Shown in pieces: positions 11,348 through 22,060 of a stretch of DNA of 64,000 nt. Origin of the DNA: Protopterus annectens. Taxonomy: Eukaryota > Chordata > Ceratodontiformes > Protopteridae. Positions within the stretch are counted from its first letter, which is position 1; each line of letters starts with the position of its first letter. The notes under the pieces were generated by a model that worked only from the letters and a program-made list of their open reading frames with translations, was not told the DNA's origin and made no database searches. The position numbers were made by a program, and so were the translations under genes. The stretch spans positions 225,826,611-225,890,610 of the forward strand of contig NC_056740.1 of the NCBI RefSeq assembly GCF_019279795.1, given 5' to 3'.

Positions 11348-12840
11348 ACGGAAGTTGAGGAAGGTAGGCCCGTCTGAGATGGAGTGCAGGGTGGAGCCAT
11401 AGCAGAAGCCTGGGGCCTTGAATCCCTCGATAGAACCCTCTCCACAACATCGAACGCCGAAGGGGGGCTGCTCACCATGGGATCTGAGAGCAGTCCCCTC
11501 GGATCCGATGAGTGGATCGGAGCCGGTGCCGAAGCAGTCGGATCCGAAGGGCCAGTATGCTCCAACCAAGATGGAGCCGAAGACACACTGACACCTCTGG
11601 ATCTGAAGCTCAGCTCCTCTCGGCTCCGAGAGCTCGGATCCAAAAAGGGACCCGACAAACTCGAGGGTGCTGTTGGCGCCGAAGTACAAGGTACTATCGG
11701 AGCCGACAGTACCCCAGCTCCAACACTACTCGGCTTCGAACCCCGGAAGTGTGTCAGAGAAGGAGCTATCGGGGCGAAAAAGGGGGTCGAGCTCCCCCCC
11801 CGGAGGGGGGGGGAGAGGCAGGAGCACTCCCATCTGCAGCTGGGCCTGGAGGAACCTATGCATCATCCGGTCCATGTCTGCATTGGATAAGCTTCTAGTT
11901 GACCTAGAAGAGGCCACCGAGGCGGGATGGGAGTGCTGCCTCGATGACCTCGAAGGCGACTGGGTCTCCTCCTCCGGTTCTGGAGAAAAACGGGGTGAAT
12001 GGAGCTGGGAAGGAGAAGGCCCGGAGGCCTTAGGAGAAACCGCTTGCTTGGCCGGCGGGGCCGAGGAGGAAGACTCGGCCCGCCGCTTGTGGTGTTTCTC
12101 TTTTCTGCACTCTCTCCTAGCTTCCCTCTCCTCCTGGCCTGCGGTGGGAGGGTGAGTCCCAGCCAGGGGAGCAGGGATGGGGGGTGGCACTGCCACGACC
12201 ACGGCAGGTACCACAGAGGGAGAGGAGGACGAAGTCGGATCCAGGGGCAACAGTCCCACCAAGACCAACTTCGACCTCCTGTCCCTCAAAGCCCTGGGGT
12301 TGAAGGCTGCACAAATAGTGCAGACTGAGGAGAGGTGGTCAACCCCAAGGCAAATAACACACTGAGTGTGGCCATCCACTGGGGCAGCTTATGGCCACAC
12401 TTGGTGCATTTAGAAAAGAAGGCTTATGGGCCTCAGACATACTTAGAAAACAAATTTAAACACTAGGCCCAACACAAACATGCTTTCACACACACACAGG
12501 GGGAGGACAAACTAACTAGATACAGTTAAGTTTAACTACAAAAGGTTACTAATAATATGAATAGACTAGGGGTAACACACACACAAATATTTTTTAACAG
12601 TTAGAAGAAAAAGGAAGATTTTTCTCACAAAATACGTTCTACCGACGCCTGGAATCTCGATCAAGCTGCTGACTGAGACTCGGCAAATGAGATCTGGGAG
12701 CAGGAAGGATTAGCAGGGGATTATGGGTAATGGGGAAGAGCTTGGAGCTCAGATCTTAGCTGTTTGAAGCTGCCGGCGCGGATCCGATATGGATCCGATA
12801 CCCACAGGTTGATGGAAAAATGAAGTTAACTACTTCAGAT
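11348..12840 (-). mobile_element. DIRS 5' fragment (fossil; terminal repeat plus gag-like region)
   Basis: The right end carries a DIRS 5' terminal repeat: the block from about 12660 to 12840, ending CAGAT, follows the same order as the right terminal repeat of DIRS B at 43738-43909. To its left on the minus strand is a gag-like frame (12379-11726). It contains the conserved Cys/His arrangement TQCVICLGVDHLSSVCTIC, followed by Ser/Pro-rich sequence. No reverse transcriptase, recombinase or 3' terminal repeat is present. The region is GC-rich compared with its surroundings, with many repeated GGATCCGA-like words. The fragment is broken and truncated. It is bounded on both sides by copies of the same LINE segment. 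Confidence 0.85.
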
Positions 12841-13312
12841 ATCAGGGTTATACTGTGATATCCAGGCATATAGCTCAATAATTTTGTTACAAATGCTATG
12901 GAGGTTGATTGTGACAACATTCAATTTTTTTGAACACAAGTGAGAGAATGATAGAGTGGTGCTTGATGTGCAAATTTTATTAGTATAGATAGGTGCTTGT
13001 TTAATGATAGGACAGTACAGCTGGAAAGAGGTATAGTTTGAGGTGGTAGATTAGGAAGTGTTAGTTACTTCATAATTTTGTAGGGCTCCTTCTTTGTTAT
13101 TTGGATTTATTAGTAAATTTTCAAGGCCTGGATTGGGGTAGATGTCATCACACTGTAGGATTTATGTATCCACTCCATGGTGTAGTGATGAACTGCTGAT
13201 TCCAAATTTTTTTAAAGGATCTCTGTTCTGCATCTTCATTGTCACATATGGTACTCAAGACTTTTAAAAGCCCTTAAACCCATAGGAGTGATATCCAAGT
13301 CTATGTACTTCT
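12839..13312 (-). mobile_element. L2-like LINE 5' region; includes right copy of the 264-bp repeat (12839-13102)
   Basis: Bases 12839-13102 repeat 11084-11347. Beyond 13102 the LINE sequence continues into the upstream region also seen at 6412-6606, so this right copy joins the true 5' side of the LINE. Mentally removing 11348-13102 or 11084-12838 restores a continuous LINE from 8560 to 13312. The coding content (ORF1-like tail) is damaged. Confidence 0.72.
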
Positions 13313-13727
13313 CACGTCTATATCACTTTGTTGAATCAGTATTTAGCGGACACCTCTTCATCAAACAACTATTCAGCAAACAAACTAATCATCGAACTAA
13401 GTGTTCACAGAAAACTTTCCTAGGGCAAACTGAGTCCGCCCTGGCGATTGTAAAAAAAAAAAAAAAAAAACATACACATACGTAGGTAGGGGGCTAAGTC
13501 ATGGAGTGGATACATACATCTTACAGTGTGATGATGTATACCAACTCCAAGATCGCACTTCAGTGGGGGAAATGGGCAAATTCTAGATGATGACCAACCA
13601 TTGTTTTGCCCTAGGAAAGTTTTCACTGAAACCTTAGTTCAGCGATTAGTTTGTTCTATGAATAGCTGTTTGATGAAGAAGCATTCACTGAACAGTGATT
13701 TGACAAAGTGATACAGACCCATATTTC
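13313..13727. mobile_element. Non-autonomous inverted-repeat (foldback/MITE-like) element
   Basis: The left arm (about 13313-13435) is the reverse complement of the right arm (about 13607-13727) over roughly 115 bases with scattered differences. Both arms start with a GTCTRTATCACTTTGT-like end. The centre (about 170 bases) holds an 18-19 base A run and no coding sequence. A related half-copy lies at 6607-6790. The superfamily is not clear because target-site duplications are not evident. Confidence 0.75.
13452..13470. repeat. Poly-A run in foldback element centre
   Basis: A homopolymer A run followed by CATACACATACG lies inside the foldback element. The half-copy at 6607-6790 has a shorter A run at the equivalent place. 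Confidence 0.9.
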
Positions 13728-14389
13728 TCTAGTTTCATAATTTATCTCACACATCATTCACTTCTGTACTTTTCTAACAGAACTTTCGAACCACCAAAAA
13801 TTTGAACAGTTATATGTGTTGAATGAAACCATACACATTATTGTGCCTTAGTTCCCTTTCTTGAAACAGTCTGTTTATAAAGCAACTCTTTCTTTTTCTT
13901 CTAGCTTTTTTCTAACAATAGGTTCAGTCATCATTTCCTTCCCCAATACAGAATCAGCCAAATATTCATCTTAACTTCTTTGAGTATTCCTGGTTGTCTC
14001 AACAGCCTCTGGAACCCACAGAATTCATATTTAATACTCTCACCATAAAGCTAAAATAAAATAAAATAAAATATATAAACCATTTAAAAAGAAATACATG
14101 GTTTATATTTTTATTTTATTATTATGTCAAGCAGGAAAAAAATCATTGTTTAGTGCCTTGGGAATATGCCCTTAAAGTCTAAAAACATTAACTACAATCA
14201 AAACATTTAAATATTAGACCAAATCATTTGACAAATATCAATTAATCAAAATCTACAAACAGCACATTTAAAAAACAGTACATTGAATATAAATATAGAA
14301 CTAGACAGTGAATATGTAGTATATAACTTAATCAAAGCATAATGCCTTCCAATCTAATACCCAGGTCTTTAGTATTTAAATACTTCACA
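13728..14389. other. No supported gene
   Basis: AT-rich sequence with a short (AAAAT)n run near 14054-14071. I see no coding, RNA or transposon end signal. Confidence 0.5.
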
Positions 14390-15090
14390 GATTGTTCTGA
14401 TTTTAGCCACCAGTCCAGACCAACTTGCAGTCATCTATATATGTCCTCCATATATTAATAGAGTCTGAAAATGGGTTTTAAGAGCCATCATAAGCATACA
14501 TTCTCTCAAAATAAACAATAAGACTATCAGTATATAATGGAGAAAGGGTGCATTCATTGCTGTGCCACTTAACTGGAAAAATCCTTTATTGTTGAAATAA
14601 AACACATTTCTATTCAGAATTAAGCTACACTAGAACATCAATATATTTAAACAAATGAAGGTTTGCAACTTTTAACAAAAATGTTGTAATGTGGTTAATC
14701 CTCCTACTCTCCCATGTAGGATGCTGCTATATAGTGAATTAACATCAATAGTCACCATATACCAAGTAGTATTCAACTGTAAATCAGCCATTAAAGTAAC
14801 ACATTGGGATAGGTCATTGATTTTGGAAACAATAAAGTATAAAATATGTCTAAGGGAGATCTCAAAAAAAAAAGAAAAAGAAAGGGGTTCAGTAACAGAC
14901 CCCCTTCCAAAGATAACCAGCTTACTGGGAGGATTATGAAAACTGATATGAATCTTTGGCAAAATATATGAAATATGAGGCCTAGGATAACAGACAACCA
15001 GTTCAGTTCTTAATTCTTCTGAAATAAAGCAGTTCTGGTCACTGTTTTGTTTTTTGTGCTTTGAACCTACCACCCCCCCCCCCATTTTCC
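14390..15090 (-). mobile_element. Penelope-like element remnant (RT N-terminal and palm region)
   Basis: The minus-strand frame 15085-14672 carries SYILPKIHISFHNPPSK, then GRGSVTEPLS, then MVTIDVNSLYSSI. These correspond to the fingers and motif A of Penelope-like reverse transcriptases (usually LPKIHK, then TEPLS, then DVxSLYTNI). Sequence further left (14640-14400) still resembles the following GTAMxAPxAPxYA and YIDD-bearing blocks, but is badly decayed. No endonuclease remains. It is one of three Penelope copies in the window and the most damaged. Confidence 0.72.
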
Positions 15091-15138
15091 AAGATGAACC
15101 TGAAATAGGCCCTGATGGCCCAGTATTCCACCCTAGTC

Positions 15139-15153
15139 ACAAACAAACAAACA

Positions 15154-15184
<31 letters not shown>

Positions 15185-15186
15185 AT
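15139..15186. repeat. (AAAC)n/(AAAT)n microsatellite
   Basis: Three AAAC units run into about nine AAAT units. This could be the eroded 3' tail of a LINE or SINE, but no body was recognised beside it. Confidence 0.9.
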
Positions 15187-15189
15187 TAC

Positions 15190-17233
15190 TAAACCTAATT
15201 GTAAACACTGAAAAGAGGGCTACACTATTTACAGCTTCACAAAGATTTGCTGAAACATCAAATAAATGGTCTATAGTAATCCAGGAGAGAGCAGTAGGTT
15301 ATTTCCCTAGCGCAACATTATTGTATTCATGCCTAATCAACTTGTTAACTTAGCAATCCTCAGGGCACCAACTGAGAAACCTCTATTTGCCTGCCATAAC
15401 CTGCAAATGAACTCTAGTTCTAGGGCTTAAAAAGGATTAATGCTGCAGACCACTTGGTGCACAAAATTTGAAACACAAACGCTGTTCCAGTCACAGGTTT
15501 AACTGCTAAAGGATAGCACAGTGTGTGCACAGTATCTTTTCACTATCTTGCCCTTGCTAACCTAGTAGTAATTAGTAGTACCTGGTGATTAATTGAAGTT
15601 CATTGTTGTTTTTAACTGCTGCTATGTGCTCATTTTATGTCTTGCTGTAAACCTAATGTAAACCTGGAAAAAGTTACTATAATAAGAGCTGTGCTATTCA
15701 CTGAACTGCTATAGGCTAATATTACCTTGTATTTGAAATTCTCGGGAAGTGTGCTATTTTTATCTGTTGAACTTTGAAATAGTATTGTTTTATTGATGCA
15801 TTAGTTTTGCCTTTAAGATACTAACATGTTATTCAGGTTTGTCTTATAGAAACTTTTATATTCACTGCCTGACTCAGTGTTTACAGCTACTTTCCTAACA
15901 ATCAGACTTATCTAGTTAGTATATCTCTGCCTTTACTGCTTTCATACCAAGTGAATGTATATATGTTTTTCCTGCTTATCTGAAATTACCTGTACCCTTA
16001 TTGCTAAGTTACTGTTTGTCTATATTACATATTTTTCTCTCTCTCCCCTATATTCTACCCAGCTCTCCAGCCTGCGTATCCTGTTCTAAGAATTAAGAAT
16101 CTACCCCATTTATTTACCTGCTGTGTTACCCTTAAACCAAGAACTACTGCCATAAAAACTCTGCGCTCCCACCATTTCAAGGAACAAGAAAGTATGTGGT
16201 CTCCTACAGCTGATAGTAAAGTCTAACCTTGTCAGTAGTATTTTACTAAGGCTTAAAACATGCTTCCCAGCCAGGTCAGCCAGCAGCCATATCCTTTCTG
16301 TACTCTGTAACCTACATACCTCTCATTCTTTTCCCTTATTGTTCCCTCCTCTATACATCTTACATCCCCTACTGTATTCCTAGTCCAGCTACCCCCTTTA
16401 GGAACTACTGGCAAACATATCCTGGCCCACTAGGTGGTGCCACTATCTGCCTTTTCTTTTCTCCTATGTTTACCCATCTCCTTTTCGGTTCTACTTAACA
16501 GCCTTTTTTTCCCCTATTCTTACTCTTCATTATATCACACTCTAACCTCCTTCTTTCTCTATAGCTACCAAGGTATTTTCCTACTATCTATTACTGAGTT
16601 TCTATCCCCCTTACTCATCCCCTCCTTACTTACCTTCAGCAGTCAGCATTTCACAGACTGCTTCTCTAGACCTTCATCCTTCACTTGTCTCTTCCCGCTC
16701 CGTTCACCCTGCGGACTCACTCCGCCCCTACCCTACCCCCAATTCCCACCCACCCCAGGGATCCTAGCCTTATATTTTTAGCCACTCCCACCTCTCCTAC
16801 CAACAAATCAAATAATCCCACCACACCCTCATCTCCACTTAACCCATCACAGCTCCCAACACTTACTGTTTATCTCCAACTCATACCTCTCTAACTTGTC
16901 TTTGAACTTTACTACCTACCCACAATACCCTTTTGCAATTTGTATCACCATGCCTAATAAAACTACCTCTACACTAACTACACTACTACTCATTGTTACT
17001 CTCATATCTATTCTTACCTCAGCCTATCTCTTAACCATCTTTGAGCACCTACATCACTCTCAGTTACACTTCCCAACTAAACAGCCACACAAATCCTCAC
17101 TTTCTCCAATAACAACATAAATATAATATCCACACCTAGATACCTAACTGGAAAGTACCACAGATTGGCTGACAAATATAATAATCCATTAACCAAGAAA
17201 ATTTGATATCTAATTAGTAACATACACTATCCT
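15190..17233 (+). other. Possible 5' region of the following L2-like LINE
   Basis: No supported gene. From about 16060 the plus strand becomes strongly pyrimidine-rich (C/T) and leads directly into the LINE endonuclease frame at 17234. Frames at 16434-16781 and 16896-17120 are low-complexity Leu/Ser/Thr/Pro translations of that composition. The simplest reading is the LINE 5' untranslated region and possibly an eroded ORF1, but no family motif proves it. Bases 15190-16060 show nothing recognisable. Confidence 0.4.
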
Positions 17234-17275
17234 TTGCTTACAGTAAAAAAGCAGTCCTTAGTAAATGGTGACATC

Positions 17276-18600
17276 CATCCTAATCCTACTGATCTCCTTA
17301 CTACCAATCCTTCTAACACACTCACTCCTAATAAACACCCCAACTCACTCCTGATAGCACATCTCAATATCCAAAGTGTTAATAACAAAATTCCCCAACT
17401 CCATTCTCTCCTGGACATTGATAGTCTATGTTTAACAGAAACATGGTTAAAACCAGAAACTCCAGATAATGAAATTATCCCACCAGGTTAAAATATTATG
17501 AGACAAGACCATAAAAAGAGAAAGGGAGGGGGAGTAGCAATTCTCTTTAAGGATGGTCTTCAAGTTACCTCCCCACACGACAACCTACCTAAGGACAATA
17601 ATGCAGAAGTCCTTATTTCCAAAATTCAACTTAATTCTAGCAAATCCATATATATCTTTTGTGTCTATTTGCCCCCTGGAAATAATATCAGTTCACTAGA
17701 GGATATTCTTTGCTGGGTCTCATCAACCTTCCCACAAGAAACTATTATTCTAGGTGACTTCAATATTGAATGGAAGTGCATTAACACTGAGCATCCCACT
17801 TCTCATATCAACCTTCATGGATTCTCCCAGACCATCAGCTCTCCTACTAGAATTAACAAACCAAACAATAAAGAAAGCACCCTAGATTGGATTCTTATTA
17901 ATAACTACCACCAAACTTATAAAGTAGGTATTCTCCTTGATGATGTGAGTGACCACTCTTTGACCTACATGATCAGGCAAAGAACTGACATCTCTCACCC
18001 AGCATCATATAGGACTATATGGTCTAACAAGCATCTTAACCAAGAACTATTCCAGAGTGAACTTAGCACTTGCAATTGGTCTCCCCTAAAATCCCTTCCA
18101 CTTGAAGAGGCTGTTAAATACTTTAACTCCAAATTCCTAGATATCCTTGACCAGCGTGCACCCAAGCATACCATCAGGACTAGATCAAAAACTTATCCTA
18201 TATCCATCTTGATAAACAAAACTATTAATGAAGAAACCATCCCAGCCATCTGGAAAATCTCACACATTATCCCTCCACATAAAGGTGGTAACTCTAATGA
18301 ATATTCTAACTATCAGCCTATAGCTCTACTATCCCCCTAGCTAAAATAATGGAAAATGCATTCATCATCAGCTACTTCACCACTTAACTCAACACAATAT
18401 ACTGGCTAAGAGCCAACATGGTTTTAGGCCATTCCATAGTACCACTACTGCCCTCTTATCCTTCACTGACACCATTAATAGAAACAGTAACAACAATCTT
18501 CTCTCTTCAGCTGTATTTATTGATCTTTCAAAAGCTTTCGATATGGTAAACCATACATTGCGTATGAATATTCTCAAGTCACTCTCTCTTGATACACTGG
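17276..18600 (+). repeat. 1325-bp tandem duplication, unit 1
   Basis: Bases 17276-18600 are repeated head-to-tail as 18601-19925. The offset is exactly 1325, both units start CATCCTAATCC and unit ends read GATACACTGG. Translated frames of the two units (280 residues each, starting at 17498 and 18823) differ at roughly ten positions, so the duplication is fairly recent relative to the LINE. The sequence after unit 2 begins CA, as the units do, consistent with 2-bp microhomology at the junction. Confidence 0.97.
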
Positions 18601-19925
18601 CATCCTAATCCTACTGATCTCCTTACTACCAATCCTTCTTACACACTCACTCCTAATAAACACCCCAACTCACTCCTGATAGCACATCTCAATATCCAAA
18701 GTGTTAATAACAAAATTCCCCAACTCCATTCTCTCCTGGACATTGATAGTCTATGTTTAACAGAAACTTGGTTAAAACCAGGAACTCCAGATAATGAAAT
18801 TATCCTACCAGGTTAAAATATTATGAGACAAGACCATAAAAAGAGAAAGGGAGGAGGAGTAGCAATTCTCTTTAAGGATGGTCTTCAAGTTACCTCCCCA
18901 CACGACAACCTACCTAAGGACAATAATGCAGAAGTCCTTATTTCCAAAATTCAATTTAATTCTAGCAAATCCATATATATCTTTTGTGTCTATTTGCCCC
19001 CTGGAAATAATATCAGTTCCCTAGAGGATATTCTTTGCTGGGTCTCATCAACCTTCCCACAAGAAACTATTATTCTAGGTGACATCAATATTGAATGGAA
19101 GTGCATTAATACTGAGCATCCCACTTCTCATATCAACCTTCATGGATTCTCCCAGACCATCAGCTCTCCTACTAGAATTAACAAACCAAACAATAAAGAA
19201 AGCACCCTAGACTGGATTCTTATTAATAACTACCACCAAACTTATAAAGTAGGTATTTTCCTTGATGATGTGAGTGACCACTCTTTGACCTACATGATCA
19301 GGCAAAGAACTGACATCTCTCACCCAGCATCATATAGGACTATATGGTCTAACAAGCATCTTAACCAAGAGCTATTCCAGAGTGAACTTAGCACTTGCAA
19401 TTGGTCTCCCCTAAAATCCCTTCCACTTGAAGAGGCTGTTAAATACTTTAACTCCAAATTCCTAGGTATCATTGACCAGCATTTACCCAAGTGTACCATC
19501 AGGACTAGATCAAAAACGTATCCTATATCCATCTTGATAAACAGAACTATTAATGAAGAAACCATCCCAGCCATCAGGAAAATCTCACACATTATCCCCC
19601 CACATAAAGGTGGTAACTCTAATGAATATTCTAACTATCAGCCTATAGCTCTACTATCCCCCTAGCTAAAATAATGGAAAATGCATTCATCATCAGCTAC
19701 TTCACCACTTAACTCAACACAATATACTGGCTAAGAGCCAACATGGTTTTAGGCCATTCCATAGTACCACTACTGCCCTCTTATCCTTCACTGACACCAT
19801 TTATAGAAACCGTAACAACAATCGTCTCTCTTCAGCTGTATTTATTGATCTTTCAAAAGCTTTCGATATGGTAAACCATACATTGCATATGAATATTCTC
19901 AAGTCACTCTCTCTTGATACACTGG
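18601..19925 (+). repeat. 1325-bp tandem duplication, unit 2
   Basis: Second unit of the tandem pair. It carries its own substitutions, for example GDINIEW in place of GDFNIEW in the endonuclease, which replaces a conserved Phe after the catalytic-region Asp. The LINE continues normally after 19925 into the RT palm. Confidence 0.97.
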
Positions 19926-21244
19926 CAGTAAAATGGTTCAGTTCCTACCTTAGCAATAGGCAACAAGCTGTTCTCTGGGAGAATAACCTATCATCCCACC
20001 TGCCAGGTGTCCCCCAAAGCTCCATTTTATGTCCTCTCTTATTCTCCATTTTTATAAATGATCTGTACTTAGCTATTCCTCTAGCTACCTGCATAAAATA
20101 TGCAGATGATTCTACATTATTCTGCACAGCTAAATATTCACCTGAACTGCAATCCTTAACTCAGAATGTATTTAATTTAGTGGAATCATGGTTCTTAAAA
20201 TGTTGTCTCCTCTTGGATCCCAAAAAATGAAGCTCCTGCTCTTTACTCCTACCTGTAAGACCATGTCAATAGAATTCTCAGTCACTTCTAATAATGGTAC
20301 CCTCATATCCCCTGACTCTACAACTAAACTCCTAGGTATTACAACAGACAATAACCTTAACTTTGACAGACATATTAAGAACACAATAAAAACAGTTAAC
20401 AAAAAAATGGGCTCCCTATACAGGATCAAACCTTTTCTAACTCCAACAGCAAAAACTACTATTGCCCTCTCCCATCTAATCTCCACACTTCTCTATGCCT
20501 CACCTATATATACTAACCTGACTAAAAATAATCTTCACAAACTAGATAGCTCCTATAATAACATTGCCAGATTTGCCACTGGAAATCTCTTTAGAACTCA
20601 CCACTGTTAGAATCTAAAACAGCTAGGATGGCTTGAACTACAAAACCAGCTTCAATTTAACTAGCTTACTATTGCCTATAAAATCCTCAACCAGCCTAAC
20701 AATACTCCAATACTCACAATCCTCATAACCCCCTATAAAAATCTTAATACCTTACGCTCATCAAACAAACTACTGATCAGCATAAGTAAGTCTAACAACA
20801 TGGCAGGCAACTCCCTGTTCTCTAACACAACAGGAAAAAGCTAGCACCTTCTACCTAGTGAACTTACTTCTCTACCTTCCCTGCAACTCTTTAAACAAAA
20901 ACTGAAAATATTCCTTAGGACGCACTGGCTATGCCCATGCAATAACCCTAACTAGCTTCCAACTATGCTACTAATAGCTCTTTAACTCTTTATCTATACT
21001 AATTTCTATCCTAAGTGCAAATATAAGCAGGAAAGTCTCTAATAATTATAATGTTCCTAAGTCTAAATATAGGTAGGAAATTTAAACCAGGAAAACACTT
21101 AGGTTATACCTCGTGAAAATCTTGTCCTATATTTTTGTAAATAATTTTTGCAATGTACTGTTTAATGTGCTGAAACATCTTTTATGTTTCAACTTTAGTG
21201 AACTTTTTTATCTTTATAGTAATCCTATCATCTTGTTATTACTG

Positions 21245-21350
21245 TACTTATTTCGTGGAGCTTTTCTCCCCGGGCATCTAATGAAAATGGAAATGTATCC
21301 AGTTAGACTATCCCGGTCAAAAAAATGTAAAATAAATAAATAAAAATAAA
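21245..21350 (+). other. L2-like LINE 3' tail (SINE partner sequence)
   Basis: The terminal about 100 bases contain GGAGCTTTTCTCCCCGGGC, then GAAAATGG, then a TCCAGTTAGACTATCCCGGT-like block and an AAAT-type tail. The same ordered blocks end the insertions at 53718-53971 and 59597-59884 (both minus). In non-LTR retrotransposons this segment is what the RT recognises. Sharing it is the mark of a LINE-SINE pair. Confidence 0.82.
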
Positions 21351-21409
21351 TAAAATCCATGTGAACCAAGAATCTACTGAAACTGTCCAGCACTATAGGT
21401 ATTTATAGG

Positions 21410-22060
21410 TATGTTCTGATGCAAACCTCAGCTTCCAATACCACATCCAAATGACCATAAACAAACCAAACTCCTTTTCTGGACTAAAGTGATATCCCAC
21501 TTTCCTTCTCCAGGAGGAAGTCCATTATTCATATAGAAGTCCTCCTTCCCCAGTTAGAATATGGGCTACTACTCATTGCTGTTACATCAAAAAGAATCTA
21601 ACCACACTTCAGCCTACCTCAAATAAAATTATGCCTGTTTATAACACCTCACAGCTCCATTTTATTAAATGGTAAATGGTTCATAATAAAAAAGATGTAA
21701 AATCCTAGTTGATCCCCTTCAATTTATCAACCTTAAGTCCTTTCCCTTCTTCACCAGGAGACTGAGAGAACCACCTCATCCAACTTAAAACCATTCCAAC
21801 CTTCTACAAATATCCCAGAATGAGCTTCAGTTTAGTGAATACCAGTCACTAAAATTTTCAAATAACTTCTATCTCAAATAAAATGCATAGCATCCTACCT
21901 GAAGTTTCATCTATGACTTAAAAGCTACTTATTAAAGAAGCCCAGGCAAATACATTCCTAGCAAGGGTGTCACCTAAATCAAAACAAAGACCATACCAGG
22001 TACACTCATCTTCTTCAACTATCTAAACCAAATAAACAAATAACAGTATGGTCTTAAAAC
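21410..22060 (+). mobile_element. Decayed LINE 3' coding shard
   Basis: Conceptual translation across broken frames gives blocks typical of the region after the LINE RT palm: an FQYHIQMTINKPNSFSGL-like segment (normally DxxLxFxxHI...) and then a block like SLLLPQLEYGLLL. No ATG-initiated open frame survives, which is why nothing longer than a few dozen residues is visible. The family (L2 or other Jockey-group) cannot be fixed. Confidence 0.5.

Larger units (their letters stand above)
17234..21350 (+). mobile_element. L2-like LINE with internal tandem duplication
   Basis: An ORF2-type LINE. The apurinic-like endonuclease starts LLIAHLNIQSVNNKI, then has ETWLKP, the GDFNIEW block and SDHSLTY. 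The reverse transcriptase has HGFRPFHSTTTALL, FIDLSKAFD, the SILCPLLFSIFINDL block and catalytic KYADDSTLF at about 20098. The endonuclease-to-RT linker is shortened, because TRSKTYPISILINKTINEE runs almost straight into the first RT block. The region from 17276 is duplicated in tandem, so the endonuclease and early RT appear twice. In-frame stops (near 17490, 18340, 18815, 19665, 20230 and 20610) break every frame, so it is dead. It ends in a (AAAT)-type tail at 21330-21350. Clade L2 is inferred from motif style and from the tail shared with SINEs. Confidence 0.85.

Noticed and set aside
11384-12365. Several plus-strand frames rich in Gly, Glu, Arg and Ser
   Set aside because: Antisense shadows of the GC-rich DIRS gag-like region read on the minus strand.
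16434-17120. Plus-strand frames with hydrophobic Leu/Ser-rich translations that look like membrane segments
   Set aside because: They follow from strong C/T composition upstream of a LINE; no start context, signal peptide pattern or family motif.
17276-19925. Two separate LINE insertions in tandem
   Set aside because: The units abut exactly, share an internal deletion, and lack any LINE 3' tail between them, so a tandem duplication of one insertion fits better.
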